A stretch of DNA of 64,000 nt from Streptomyces sp. Tue 6430 (GCA_021568835.1 JAKGSH010000010.1:2666001-2730000); one strand, 5' to 3'. Counted from the stretch's first letter, positions 42,771-52,012 are shown. The notes: generated by a model not told the origin, from the letters alone. A program made the numbers and translations.

Positions 42771-43706
42771 ATGACCTCCATCCCCCGCCCCGACGACCTG
42801 CGCACCCAGCTCGGATCGCTCACCACCGAGGCCTTCCGGCCCGAACTCGCCGAGATCGACCGCCTGTCCACCCTCGACATCGCCCGGCTCATGAACGGCG
42901 AGGACTCCACCGTGGCCGCCGCCGTGGCCGCGCGGCTGCCCGAGATCGCGGCCGCCGTCGACGCGATCGCCGCGCGGATGGAGCACGGCGGGCGGCTGGT
43001 GTACGCCGGGGCGGGAACGGCCGGGCGGCTCGGCGTGCTGGACGCGTCCGAGTGTCCGCCGACCTTCGGCACGGCCCCGGACCGGGTCGTCGGGGTCATC
43101 GCGGGCGGGCCGCGGGCGGTGACGACGTCCGTCGAGGGCGCCGAGGACTCGCGGGAGCTGGCGCGGTCGGACCTGGCCGGCCTCGCGCTGACCGCCGAGG
43201 ACACGGTGGTCGGGATCTCCGCCTCGGGGCGCACCCCGTACGCGATCGGCGCGGTGGAGTACGCGCGCTCGGCCGGCGCGCTGACCGTCGGGCTGGCCTG
43301 CAACCCGGGCAGTGCGCTGGCCGCGGCCACCGAGCACGGCATCGAGGTGGTCGTCGGGCCCGAGCTGCTCACCGGGTCGACCCGGCTGAAGGCGGGCACC
43401 GCGCAGAAGCTGGTGCTGAACATGCTGTCGACGATCACGATGATCCGGCTGGGCAAGACGTACGGGAACCTGATGGTCGACGTACGGGCCTCGAACGAGA
43501 AGCTGCGGGCCCGCTCGCGGCGGATCGTCGCGCTGGCGACGGGCGCGGACGACGCGGAGATCGAGCGGGCCCTGACGGTCACCGGCGGCGAGGTGAAGAA
43601 CGCGATCCTCGTGCTGCTCGCCGGGGTCGACGGGCCGACGGCCACCCGCCTTCTGGAGGAGTCCGGCGGCCATCTGCGCGCCGCGGTCGTCGCCGCGCTC
43701 TCCTGA
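42771..43706 (+). CDS. murQ: N-acetylmuramic acid 6-phosphate etherase
   Basis: The 311-residue SIS-fold lyase cleaves the D-lactyl ether of MurNAc-6-P, yielding GlcNAc-6-P and lactate. Motifs: LTTEAFRPELAEIDRLSTLDIARLMNGED at 17-46, RLVYAGAGTAGRLGVLDASECPPTF near 75, GISASGRTPYAIGAVEYA near 145, LTGSTRLKAGTAQKLVLNMLST near 203, and NLMVDVRASNEKL near 230. ATG 42771 has GGAGAGAAAG 10 bases upstream. It is in an operon with murR. Lactate released here is a substrate of the cassette that follows. Confidence 0.95.
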   Translation: MTSIPRPDDLRTQLGSLTTEAFRPELAEIDRLSTLDIARLMNGEDSTVAAAVAARLPEIAAAVDAIAARMEHGGRLVYAGAGTAGRLGVLDASECPPTFGTAPDRVVGVIAGGPRAVTTSVEGAEDSRELARSDLAGLALTAEDTVVGISASGRTPYAIGAVEYARSAGALTVGLACNPGSALAAATEHGIEVVVGPELLTGSTRLKAGTAQKLVLNMLSTITMIRLGKTYGNLMVDVRASNEKLRARSRRIVALATGADDAEIERALTVTGGEVKNAILVLLAGVDGPTATRLLEESGGHLRAAVVAALS

Positions 43707-43722
43707 CCCGCACGCTCGGCAG

Positions 43723-43962
43723 GTGCCTACCGGTGACCGTGCCACCGCCGCCGCGCTCCTGCCCCTGGTCGGCGGCCCCGCGAACGTGACGTCCGTCGCC
43801 CACCGCATGACCCGGCTGCGGCTGGGCCTCGCCGATCCGTCACGGGCGGACGAGGAGGCGCCGCGGGCGGTGCCCGGGGTGCCGGGGCCCGTCGGGGACG
43901 GCGGTTCGTACCGGGTGGTGCCGGGGCCGGGGGTCGTCGGGGACGGTGCCCCGCCCCCGACG
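43723..43962 (+). pseudogene. degenerate PTS EIIB domain lacking its phosphorylated Cys
   Basis: GTG 43723 opens an EIIB-like domain: AAALLPLVGGPANVTSVAHRMTRLRLGLADPSRADEEAPRAVPGVPG...YRVVPGPGVVG. The normal motif is ..xHCxTRLR; here the Cys position is Arg (CGC in place of TGC, one transition). The reading frame has no natural end and runs into the antisense of lldR. No EIIC follows. MurNAc is normally imported by an EIIBC transporter, so this is probably the stump of that transporter, cut off where the lactate cassette begins. Confidence 0.68.
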
Positions 43963-44631
43963 TCAGTTCCCGTCGTCGCCGAAGATCCGCTGCAGCGAGC
44001 TGCACGCTCCGTCCAGGTGGGCCCGCATGCGGCTGACGGCCTCCTCGGCCTCCCCGGCGCGCAGCGCCTCCAGCACTCCGCCGTGCTCGGTGACGATGCG
44101 TTCGCGACCGAGGGTGTGCCGGGTCTGCACCATGCACAGGTGCATCTCACCCTTGATGTCCCGGTAGAGGCGGCTGAGCCGGGGGCTGCCGACCGCTTCC
44201 ACCAGTGACTGGTGGAAACGCAGATCCGACTCCACGAAGGTGCTGTGCGGCGCCTCGGTCCCCAGCCGGTCGAGGTCCGTGATGGCCCGCTCGGCCTCGG
44301 CCACCGGTACGGTCCCGCGCTCCACGAGAATCCGTACCACGTGTGTTTCGAGCGGAGTACGGACGAGAAACAGATCGTCCACGTCGGCGCGGGTGAGCTG
44401 GGGCACACAGGCCGGCTTGTTGGCGTCGCGGCGCAGGAGCCCCTCGTGGACCAGGGCGGTCACCGCGCTGCGGGCGGTGGGCCGCGAGACGCCGTACTCA
44501 GCCGCGATCTCGGTCTCCGCGAAGGTTGTGCCCGGAGCGAGTTGACCGTCGAGAACACGGTCGCGCAGGGATGCGGCAAGGGCCTCGACGACCGAGACGG
44601 TGGACAGCCGAATGACGGCGTCCTGGGCCAT
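43963..44631 (-). CDS. lldR: GntR/FadR-family (FCD) regulator, LldR-like
   Basis: The 222-residue protein has a wHTH (LRDRVLDGQLAPGTTFAETEIAAEYGVSRPTARSAVTALVHEGLLRR). A helical FCD ligand domain follows with metal-binding residues in ESDLRFHQSLVEAVGSPRL and ..HGGVLEALRAGEAEEAVSRMRAHL. Start ATG 44631 has GGAGGTG 5 bases upstream. It is divergent from the lactate permease and the shared region has a FadR-type operator. Its symbol comes from context, and glycolate regulators look alike. Confidence 0.86.
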   Translation of the reverse strand: MAQDAVIRLSTVSVVEALAASLRDRVLDGQLAPGTTFAETEIAAEYGVSRPTARSAVTALVHEGLLRRDANKPACVPQLTRADVDDLFLVRTPLETHVVRILVERGTVPVAEAERAITDLDRLGTEAPHSTFVESDLRFHQSLVEAVGSPRLSRLYRDIKGEMHLCMVQTRHTLGRERIVTEHGGVLEALRAGEAEEAVSRMRAHLDGACSSLQRIFGDDGN

Positions 44632-44684
44632 GAACACCTCCGATGGGGACCCCGTCATTCTCGCACGCACCCCTGCGCGATCCA

Positions 44685-44713
44685 TTGACAGACATGAGCG
44701 GTTGTCTGACAAT
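44685..44713 (+). promoter_or_regulatory. lctP promoter with FadR-type operator over the -10
   Basis: TTGACA (44685-44690) and GACAAT (44708-44713) are 17 bases apart. TTGTCTGACAA (44702-44712), a perfect 5-1-5 inverted repeat fitting the TnGTnnnACnA consensus of FadR/LldR regulators (established), covers the -10. Bound LldR-like protein would block polymerase directly. Confidence 0.78.
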
Positions 44714-44781
44714 CGACCGATCCCGCCGGCAGGAGTGACGGGCATCACACGGAGATCAACAGGATGAGGCAAGGACGCGTC

Positions 44782-46440
44782 ATGGCTGCTTACGAACAGG
44801 TATTCGACCCGGTCGGAGGGTCTCTCGGATGGAGTGCGCTCTTCGCCGCTCTTCCGCTGATCACCCTCTTCGTCCTGCTGGGCGGGCTGCGCTGGAAGGC
44901 GTGGAAGGCGTCGCTGGTGTCCCTGGCGGTCGCCCTGGGCGTGGCGGTCTTCGGCTACACGATGCCCGTCGGGCAGGCGGCGCTCGCCGCGAGCGAAGGA
45001 GCCGCGTTCGGCCTGTTCCCGATCATCTTCATCGTGCTGAACGCACTGTGGATCTACAAGATGACCGAGATCACCGGCTGGGACGCGGTCCTGCGCAGGG
45101 CGTTCGGATCCCTCTCCGGCGACCAGCGTGTCCAGGCCGTGATCATCGCCTTCTGCTTCGGCGCCCTGCTCGAGGCGCTCGCCGGCTTCGGCACCCCGGT
45201 CGCCGTCTCCTCCGTGATGCTGATGGCCGTCGGCCTGCGGCCCATGAAGGCCGCCGCCGTCTCCCTGGTCGCCAACACCGCCCCGGTCGCCTTCGGCGCC
45301 ATCGCGGTCCCGATCACCACCCTCGGCAAGATCACCGGCATGGAGGCCGCCGATCTCGGCGCCATGGTCGGACGCCAGACCCCGCTGCTCGCCCTGTTCG
45401 TCCCCCTGATCCTGGTCTTCATGGTGGACGGCAGACGCGGTGTGAAGCAGACCTGGCCGATCGCCCTCGTCGGCGGATTCGCCTTCGCCTCCGCCCAGTT
45501 CGTGTGCGCCAACTACATCTCGTACGAGATCGCCGACATCGTGGCCGCCTTCGCGGGCGCCCTGGCGGTCGTGGGCATGCTGCGCGTCTGGCAGCCCTGC
45601 GAGGTGCTGGCCGCGCAGGGTCGGATCCCGGTCATCGCGGGCGGTTCCACCGCCACCGCCGCGTCGGACGCCGTGCTGCGGCGCCGGCAGACCGGTGAGG
45701 GCTCCGCGCTGAAGGCCTTCGCCCCGTACCTGATCGTGGTGGCGCTCTTCGCCGTGGCCACCGCCGGACCGGTGAAGACCTGGCTGGAGGCCCACTCGGG
45801 CTGGAAGTTCGCCTGGCCCGGCCTGGACGTCGTCAACGCCAAGGGCGAGCCGCTCTCCTCCCTCACCTACAACCTCAACGTCTTCAACGCCGGCGGCACG
45901 GTGCTGCTGGTGGCCGGTCTGCTGACCGCCGTGCTGTACGGCATCGGCGGCGGGCGCACCGCGGGCGCGTACGTCGACACCATCCGCCAGTTCCGCTGGA
46001 CCATCGTCACCGTCATGTCGGTGCTCGCCCTCGCCTACGTGATGAACATGTCCGGCCAGACCGTCACCCTGGGCCTGTTCCTGGCGCAGACCGGCGGCGC
46101 GTTCGCCCTGCTCTCCCCCGTGGTCGGCTGGCTCGGCGTGGCCGTCACCGGCTCCGACACCTCCTCCAACTCCCTCTTCGGCATGCTGCAGGTCACCGCG
46201 GCCGAGAAGACCGGCATCTCCGCCTACCTGCTCGGCGCGGCCAACACCACCGGTGGTGTGCTCGGCAAGATGATCTCGCCGCAGAACCTGGCCATCGCGG
46301 CCGCGGTCGTCGGCCTCGAAGGCCGCGAGGGCGAGCTCTTCCGCAAGGTCGTCGGCTGGGGCCTCGGCATGCTCGTCGCGGTCTGCGGACTGGTCTACCT
46401 GCAGTCGACCCCGGTCCTGGACTGGATGGTGGTGCGCTGA
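44782..46440 (+). CDS. lctP: L-lactate permease (LctP family)
   Basis: The 552-residue protein has about 12-14 membrane spans. Typical LctP motifs: PLITLFVLLGGLRWKAWKASLVSLAVAL near residue 35, IIFIVLNALWIYKMTEITG near 80, FGALLEALAGFGTPVAVSSVML near 130, VANTAPVAFGAIAVPITTLG near 170, and the SDTSSNSLFGMLQ segment near 460. It is a proton-coupled lactate (also glycolate) importer. ATG 44782 is used because AAGGA lies 7 bases upstream; ATG 44764 is in frame. Its stop overlaps the next start (TGATG). Confidence 0.95.
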   Translation: MAAYEQVFDPVGGSLGWSALFAALPLITLFVLLGGLRWKAWKASLVSLAVALGVAVFGYTMPVGQAALAASEGAAFGLFPIIFIVLNALWIYKMTEITGWDAVLRRAFGSLSGDQRVQAVIIAFCFGALLEALAGFGTPVAVSSVMLMAVGLRPMKAAAVSLVANTAPVAFGAIAVPITTLGKITGMEAADLGAMVGRQTPLLALFVPLILVFMVDGRRGVKQTWPIALVGGFAFASAQFVCANYISYEIADIVAAFAGALAVVGMLRVWQPCEVLAAQGRIPVIAGGSTATAASDAVLRRRQTGEGSALKAFAPYLIVVALFAVATAGPVKTWLEAHSGWKFAWPGLDVVNAKGEPLSSLTYNLNVFNAGGTVLLVAGLLTAVLYGIGGGRTAGAYVDTIRQFRWTIVTVMSVLALAYVMNMSGQTVTLGLFLAQTGGAFALLSPVVGWLGVAVTGSDTSSNSLFGMLQVTAAEKTGISAYLLGAANTTGGVLGKMISPQNLAIAAAVVGLEGREGELFRKVVGWGLGMLVAVCGLVYLQSTPVLDWMVVR

Positions 46441-47822
46441 TGTCCGCCGGCACCGATCTGGCCAGGGACCTGGCCGCCATCGTGGGGCAGGACCACGTAC
46501 GGACCGACGACGGCGCTCTCGCCGCCTATGCCCGCGATGCCACCCCCCTCTTCCACGCGCGGCCGCAGGCCGTGGTGCTGCCCGGCAGCACCGAGGAGGT
46601 CGCGGCGGTCCTCCGCCACGCCACCGCCCGCGGCATCCCCGTGGTGCCGCGGGGGGCCGGCTCCAACCTGTGTGCCGGCACCGTCCCGCTGACCGGCGGC
46701 ATCGTCCTGGTCCTGACCCGGCTGAACCAGCTGCTGGAGATCAGCTCCGGCGAGCTGCTGGCCCGCGCGCAGACCGGTGTGTCCACCGCCACGCTGGCGG
46801 ACGCGGCGGCCGCCGAAGGCCTGCTCTACGCGCCCGATCCGGGCAGCCGCACCGTCTCCACCATCGGCGGCAACGTGGCGACCTGCGCCGGAGGCCTGCG
46901 CGGCCTGAAGTACGGCGTCACCCGCAACTACGTCCTCGGCCTCGAGGCCGTCCTGCCCACCGGCGAGGTCATCCGCACCGGGGGCAGACTGTGGAAGGAC
47001 GTCGCCGGCTATGACCTGACCCGGCTGCTCACCGGCTCCGAGGGCACCCTCGCGGTGATCACCGAGGTCACCGTGGCGCTGCTCCCGGCACCGGCCGAGA
47101 CCGGCACCGGCGTGGCGTACTTCGACACCCTCGCCGACGCCTCCCGCGCGGTGGCGGCCGTCATCGCCTCCGGCATCGTCCCGGCGACCCTGGAGTTCCT
47201 CGACCGCAAGTGCATCGACGCGGTCGAGGAGTTCGCGGGCCTCGGCCTGCGCCGGGACGCCGGCGCGCTGCTGCTGTTCGGCGACGACGGCTCCGCGGCG
47301 AACGTCGCGGGCAACCTGGCCAGGATCGGGGACGTCTGCGAGGAGAACAGTGCGCTCGACGTCACGCTGGCCGAGAACGTGGCCCGCGCCGACGCCCTGC
47401 TCGCCGCCCGCCGCTGCTCCCTGCCCGCGCTGTCCCGCCTCGGCTCGCTGACGATCCTGGAGGACGCCACCGTGCCCCGGCACCGCATGGCCGAGATGGT
47501 GGACCGCATCGACGAGATCGCCGACCGGTACGACCTGCGGATCGCCACCTTCGGCCACGCCGGGGACGGCAACCTGCACCCCACCTGCGTGCTCGATCCC
47601 GACGACGGCGAGGGCGCCGACCGCGCCCACAAGGCCTTCGCCGAGATCTTCGCCGCCGCGATCGCCATGGACGGCACCATCACCGGCGAGCACGGCGTGG
47701 GCGCCGCCAAACTGCCGTACCTGGCCGACCGGCTCGGGGACGACCAGGTCGCGCTGCTGCGCCGTATCAAGAAGGCCTTCGACCCCGCAGGCATCCTCAA
47801 CCCCGGAAAGCTCGGATCATGA
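46440..47822 (+). CDS. FAD-linked oxidase, GlcD/D-lactate dehydrogenase type
   Basis: The 460-residue protein of the GlcD family has an FAD_binding_4 domain (PQAVVLPGSTEEVAAVLRHATARGIPVVPRGAGSNLCAG near 40-80, STIGGNVATCAGGLRGLKYGVTRNYVLGLEAVLP near 140-170). The C-terminal oxidase domain ends ATFGHAGDGNLHPT near 370 and TGEHGVGAAKLPYL near 420. It oxidises D-lactate or glycolate to pyruvate or glyoxylate and pairs with the Fe-S gene that overlaps its end by ATGA. Position after a lactate permease favours lactate. ATG 46440. Confidence 0.93.
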   Translation: MSAGTDLARDLAAIVGQDHVRTDDGALAAYARDATPLFHARPQAVVLPGSTEEVAAVLRHATARGIPVVPRGAGSNLCAGTVPLTGGIVLVLTRLNQLLEISSGELLARAQTGVSTATLADAAAAEGLLYAPDPGSRTVSTIGGNVATCAGGLRGLKYGVTRNYVLGLEAVLPTGEVIRTGGRLWKDVAGYDLTRLLTGSEGTLAVITEVTVALLPAPAETGTGVAYFDTLADASRAVAAVIASGIVPATLEFLDRKCIDAVEEFAGLGLRRDAGALLLFGDDGSAANVAGNLARIGDVCEENSALDVTLAENVARADALLAARRCSLPALSRLGSLTILEDATVPRHRMAEMVDRIDEIADRYDLRIATFGHAGDGNLHPTCVLDPDDGEGADRAHKAFAEIFAAAIAMDGTITGEHGVGAAKLPYLADRLGDDQVALLRRIKKAFDPAGILNPGKLGS

Positions 47823-49155
47823 CCGACCACGAGACCGTGGACAGCACCGGCCCGTGCGGCCCCTCCGGCGCCGGGTGCGCCGGAGGGGCCTGCGGGCCCG
47901 CCCCCACCGCCCCCGCCGCCCCCGCCCCCGCCGCCCCCGCCGCGCCGGGCCCCGAACCCGGCCGGGGCCCGGGCATCTTCGACAAGGATCTGCTGGACCG
48001 CTGCATCTCCTGCGGGTTCTGTCTGCCCGCCTGTCCCACCTACGCCCTCACCGGCGAGGAGACCTCCTCACCGCGCGGGCGCATCACGCTGATGCGTGCC
48101 CTGGAGGCCGGCGACCTCGGCCCCGACGACCCCACACTGGCCGAGGAGTCCTCGTTCTGCCTGGGCTGCCGCGCCTGCGAGACGGTGTGCCCGGCGGGGG
48201 TGGAGTACGGACAGCTGCTGGAACAGTGGCGCGACCACCAGTGGAGCGGCCGGAACCGGCCGTGGATCGCGCGGGCCCTGATGATGCTCGTGTCCCGGCC
48301 GGGGCTGCTGCGCCTGCAGGGACTCGTGCGCCGCCATGCCCGCGGCCCGGGCAGGAAGGACGAACCCGGCCGCACGGAGCCGGACCGCACGGAGCCGGAC
48401 CGCAGGCCACAGCCGAAGCCCGTCGGGCAGCCGTCCGCACAGCCCGTCTCCCTCATGCTGGGCTGTGTGGAACGCGGGCTCTACCCCCAGGTCTCGCGTG
48501 CCGTCCGGCAGCTCTGCCCGGACGTCGACGTACCCGCCCGGCAGGGCTGCTGCGGCGCGCTGCACGCGCACAACGGTGACTCGGAGACCGGCGCCGAACT
48601 CGCCCGTACGCTCGGCGAGCAGCTGCCGGGCACCATCCTGACCACGGCGGGCGGCTGCGCCGCCCACATCGCGCACCACCTCGGCCGCGACCGGGTCCGG
48701 GAGCTGAGCGAGTACCTCGACGACCGGGGCTCCGGCCGACCGGTCAGGTCACGGTCGACGGCCGCCGGGCGCGGGCCGCGCTCCAGGACTCCTGCCACCT
48801 GCGCAACGGCCTCGGCGTGACCCGCCCGCCCCGTGAGCTGATCGCCGAGGTCGCCGACTACGTCGAACTCCCGGGCGCGGGGAAGTGCTGCGGCGCGGCC
48901 GGCACCTACGCGATGCTCCGGCCCGCCGACAGCAGGAAGATGCTGGACCCGAAGCTGAGCGAGATCGAGGCGGCGGACGTGGACTACGTGGTGGTCGTCA
49001 ATCCGGGCTGCCAGCGGCAGCTCGAACAGGGACTGCGCCGGGCGCGTTCCCGCGCCGAGGTCCTCCATCTCGCCGAGTTCCTCGCCCTGGCGGCGGAACC
49101 GGAGCCGGACCGGCCGGACACCGCCCCGGGGGCGTCCGGCCCGACGGGGGCGTGA
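47819..49155 (+). CDS. Fe-S oxidoreductase, GlcF type, one frameshift
   Basis: This is the electron-transfer partner of the preceding oxidase. After an Ala/Pro-rich N-terminus come two 4Fe-4S motifs: CISCGFCLPACP near residue 61 and CLGCRACETVCP near 115. The first CCG domain has LMLGCVERGLYP with QGCCGALHAHNGD, in the start frame. The second CCG domain (DSCHLRNGLG..KCCGAAGTYAML) is in the next frame. The break lies near 48733-48737 (GGCCGACC); one added base gives GPTGQVTVDGRRARAALQ and continues to 49155. ATG 47819 overlaps the upstream stop, so the three genes from lctP on form one operon. Confidence 0.86.
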
Positions 49156-49161
49156 GAGCCG

Positions 49162-49785
49162 ATGCCCACCGACCACGCCTGCCAGTCCGCGGCCGACGCC
49201 GTGGCGCACGGTCTGCGTCCGATCCTCGACCGGCTGGGCGAACCCCCGGGTCCCGGCGGCGGTTTCCGGCGGCACCGGGGCAGCCGGGTCGACGGCGTGG
49301 CCGGACTGCTGACGTTCCTCGACGGTCTGTGCGCCGAGCTGAACGGCACCCTGGCCGGCTGGCACTCCACCGTCGGCAACCGGATCCGCGGCGACCTCGG
49401 TCTGCCCGGCGCCGACGACATCGCGCCGACCGCCACCACGCGGCCGTCCGGCTGGGAGGCCCTCGGTCTCGTGCAGCGCAGGGCGGACGAGGTCCTCACC
49501 GCGCTGTCCGGCCGGTCGCACGGCGGGGCGGGACTGCCCCGCCGGCTGGAACTGGTGGAGGACGCGTACGCCGGCGCCCTGCGCCGACTGGGCGTGCGGG
49601 CGGAGGATTCGGTCCACTGCGCCGCCGAACTGGCCGCCGCCACCGGTTCCCTGTTCGGCGTGCGCCCCGCTCCCCGGCACCGGGCTCCGCAGTCCCCGCC
49701 CGCCCCGGCTCACCCGCGGCCTCCCGAGACGCCGATCGTGTCCTTCCCGCAGATGAGCGACTGGTCACAGGGCGGCCTGCCCTGA
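49162..49785 (+). CDS. hypothetical protein
   Basis: The 207-residue protein begins MPTDHACQSAADAVAHGLRPILDRLGEP, with helical segments RLELVEDAYAGALRRLGV and a Pro-rich tail. It starts 6 bases after the Fe-S gene, so it is probably co-transcribed. I recognise no domain. Codon use is normal for the region, which supports it being coding. Confidence 0.6.
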   Translation: MPTDHACQSAADAVAHGLRPILDRLGEPPGPGGGFRRHRGSRVDGVAGLLTFLDGLCAELNGTLAGWHSTVGNRIRGDLGLPGADDIAPTATTRPSGWEALGLVQRRADEVLTALSGRSHGGAGLPRRLELVEDAYAGALRRLGVRAEDSVHCAAELAAATGSLFGVRPAPRHRAPQSPPAPAHPRPPETPIVSFPQMSDWSQGGLP

Positions 49786-50143
49786 CCCGACACCCCCGAC
49801 GGCCGGCCGCACGTCCCGTACCCCGCCGGGCTGCTCCACGCGGAGCGGGCAGGGGGCGCCCCCACCGGCATCCGCTCACCGCGGCGAGCCGGGTGTCGCC
49901 CACGGTCACAGCCGAACCGGCGCCTGGCACGGTCGCGGACCTGGTCCGCCCGCTGCGGGCCGACGCCCGGTGCCTCGCCGACGCCGTCGCCTCGGACGGC
50001 CCTGTGAACGTCGGACAGTACGTGGCGGGACCGGCCGGCGAGCGGGCCCCGGGGCGGGTGCCGTGGACGCCGGTCGGCTTCGTGGCGGGCGGGGAGCGGC
50101 TGTGTACCCTCGTCGCGAAGGCACAGAACCGGAGCCGCACACC
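49786..50143. other. 358-base region with one weak coding candidate
   Basis: The first 100 bases show nothing. From 49893 a GTG opens an 84-codon frame (described separately). A TACCCT box at 50105-50110 could serve the gene at 50144. Confidence 0.5.
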
Positions 50144-50147
50144 ATGA
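49893..50147 (+). CDS. possible small protein, uncertain
   Basis: The 84-residue frame begins VSPTVTAEPAPGTVADLVRPLRADARCLADAV. It has about 87% G/C third positions, like real genes here, and its stop forms an ATGA overlap with the next ATG. It has no ribosome site and I recognise nothing. It may be a small gene or a chance open frame. Confidence 0.3.
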   Translation: MSPTVTAEPAPGTVADLVRPLRADARCLADAVASDGPVNVGQYVAGPAGERAPGRVPWTPVGFVAGGERLCTLVAKAQNRSRTP

Positions 50148-50712
50148 ACCACGCCCAGCTCACCGCGCTCGGCCGCGCGCTGCGTCTCCTCGGCGAGCAC
50201 GGGGAGGCGCTGACCGGCGACACTCCGGACGGCAAACTGCACGAGGTGAAGACCGACCTGCGGCGCGCGCTGGACCTGCTGCAGGACAGCGTCAGCACGG
50301 CCGCGCCCACCACCCGGTGCGCGGAGCATCCCGCGGGACCGGTCGACAAGAACGCCCCCGACCTGTGCCTGCTGTGCGAGACCCGGCGCCGGGCGGCCCG
50401 CCGCGCCGAGATCAACGGCCCCCGGCGCCTGCCCGGTCCGCCGAGCCCGCCCCCTCCCGCTACGGCGTCAGCGGCGACCGCCCCCAGCCCCAGCAGCGCT
50501 GGCTGCCGGAGATGTGGAACGGCCAGACGTGGCAGTTGTGCGGCACCCCGCGCCGCGACCGCCACGAGGCCGAGCTGTACCTCGCCGCCCTGCGCCGGGG
50601 ATCCCGCCCCGCCATGGCCTACCGCCTGGTGCACGAGTTCACCGACTACGAGGTGCTGCGCGTCTGGGGGATCCCGGTGAAGACCGACATCGAGCCGCTG
50701 GGCAACCTGTAG
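50144..50712 (+). CDS. hypothetical protein, one frameshift
   Basis: The N-terminal ~90 residues are helical (MNHAQLTALGRALRLLGEHGEALTG...LHEVKTDLRRALDLLQDSV) and include Cys-containing CAEHPAGPVDKNAPDLCLLCETRR. The C-terminal part, in another frame, reads MWNGQTWQLCGTPRRDRHEAELYLAALRRG...YRLVHEFTDYEVLRVWGIP. The join is between 50420 and 50460 in C-runs; one added C allows a continuous ~190-residue protein. GGAG is 9 bases before ATG 50144. Function is unknown. Confidence 0.65.
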
Positions 50713-50740
50713 GCCGGGCCGCCCTCCCGGCGGCCCGGCC
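50712..50740. terminator. 12-bp hairpin between convergent genes
   Basis: GGCCGGGCCGCC (50712-50723) pairs with GGCGGCCCGGCC (50729-50740) around 5 bases. It starts at the last base of the upstream gene's stop codon. Confidence 0.8.
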
Positions 50741-50804
50741 CGGTCCGCCTCGCCCCGGTCCGTTCCGGCCCGGCCCGGCCCGGCCTGTTCTGGTCCGGTC
50801 CGTG

Positions 50805-51953
50805 TCAGCTCAGGGTCTTCAAGGACGCCGCGTCGTACGGCTTCAGCTCGTCGAGGCGGCCGGCCAGGACCTTGGCCGCCCACTCCGGGTCCTGGAGCAG
50901 CGCGCGGCCGACGGCCACCAGGTCGAACTCGTCGCGCTCCAGCCGGTCGAGCAGGTCGTCGATGCTCCTGAGGGCGGAGCCCTCGCCCTGGAAGGCCTTG
51001 AAGAACTCGCCGTCGAGACCGACCGATCCGACGGTGATGGTGGGCCGGCCGGTCAGCTTCTTCGTCCAGCCCGCGAGGTTGAGGTCGGAGCCGTCGAACT
51101 CGGGGACCCAGTAGCGGCGCGTGGAGGCGTGGAAGGCGTCGACACCGGCCGCGGCGAGCGGGGCGAGGATGGCCTCCAGCTCCTCGGGCGTCTCGGCGAG
51201 GCGCGCGTCGTAGGCGTCCTGCTTCCACTGCGAGTAGCGGAAGACGACCGGGAACTCCGGCGACACGCTCTGGCGCACGGCGGCGACGATCTCGGCCGCG
51301 AACCGGGTGCGGGCGACCGGGTCGCCGCCGTAGGCGTCGGTGCGGCGGTTGGTGCCCGCCCACAGGAACTGGTCGATCAGGTAGCCGTGGGCGCCGTGGA
51401 TCTCCACGCCGTCGAAGCCGATGCGCTCCGCGGCCGCCGCGGCCTCGGCGAAGGCGCCGATGACGTCGTCCAGGTCGCGCTGGGTCATCGCCTTGCCGGC
51501 GCCCTCGGTGCCGTCCGTGCGCACGCCGGAGGGGCCGACGGCGGGGGCGTCCGCGACGGGCGGCCGGCCCTGCTCGCGCACCATGCCGATGTGCCACAGC
51601 TGCGGCATGATCGTCCCGCCGCCCGCGTGCACGGCCTCGGCGACCTTCGCCCAGCCCGCCAGCTGCTCCTCGCCGTGGAACCGCGGCACCCGGTCGCTCT
51701 GTCCGGCGGAGTCGTGGCCCACGTACGTGCCCTCGGTGACGACGAGGCCGACACCGGCGGCGGCGCGGCGGCCGTAGTACGACGCCACGTCCTCGCCGGG
51801 GATGCCGCCGGGGGAGAACATGCGGGTCATGGGCGCCATGGCGATGCGGTTCGGCATGGTCAGGCCGTTGAGGGAGACGGGACGCCCGAGGATCTCGGCG
51901 GCGCGTGCGGCGGCGGGGGTGGTGGCAGGAGTGGCGGCGGGGGTGGCGGTCAC
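50805..51953 (-). CDS. NADH:flavin oxidoreductase (Old Yellow Enzyme family)
   Basis: The 382-residue FMN barrel protein has GLTMPNRIAMAPMTRMFS near residue 30, TIMPQLWHIGM near 110, GFDGVEIHGAHGYLIDQFLWAGTNRRTDAYGG near 175-205, FRYSQWKQDAY, and GRALLQDPEWAAKVL near the end. It is an ene-reductase for electrophilic alkenes or a xenobiotic reductase. GTG 51953 (VTATPAATPATTPAAAR) has GAGGAG 9 bases upstream and is preferred to longer frames, which have no conserved sequence. A palindrome lies at the promoter. Confidence 0.9.
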   Translation of the reverse strand: MTATPAATPATTPAAARAAEILGRPVSLNGLTMPNRIAMAPMTRMFSPGGIPGEDVASYYGRRAAAGVGLVVTEGTYVGHDSAGQSDRVPRFHGEEQLAGWAKVAEAVHAGGGTIMPQLWHIGMVREQGRPPVADAPAVGPSGVRTDGTEGAGKAMTQRDLDDVIGAFAEAAAAAERIGFDGVEIHGAHGYLIDQFLWAGTNRRTDAYGGDPVARTRFAAEIVAAVRQSVSPEFPVVFRYSQWKQDAYDARLAETPEELEAILAPLAAAGVDAFHASTRRYWVPEFDGSDLNLAGWTKKLTGRPTITVGSVGLDGEFFKAFQGEGSALRSIDDLLDRLERDEFDLVAVGRALLQDPEWAAKVLAGRLDELKPYDAASLKTLS

Positions 51954-52012
51954 GGCAGAGGACTCCTCGGAGAGGTCGCGGTGGACATCGAGTAGCGGAC
52001 ATTCCGGACGGT

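Noticed and set aside
43723..44208. 161-codon gene after murQ
   Set aside because: Only the first ~75 codons look like EIIB; the rest is antisense of lldR.
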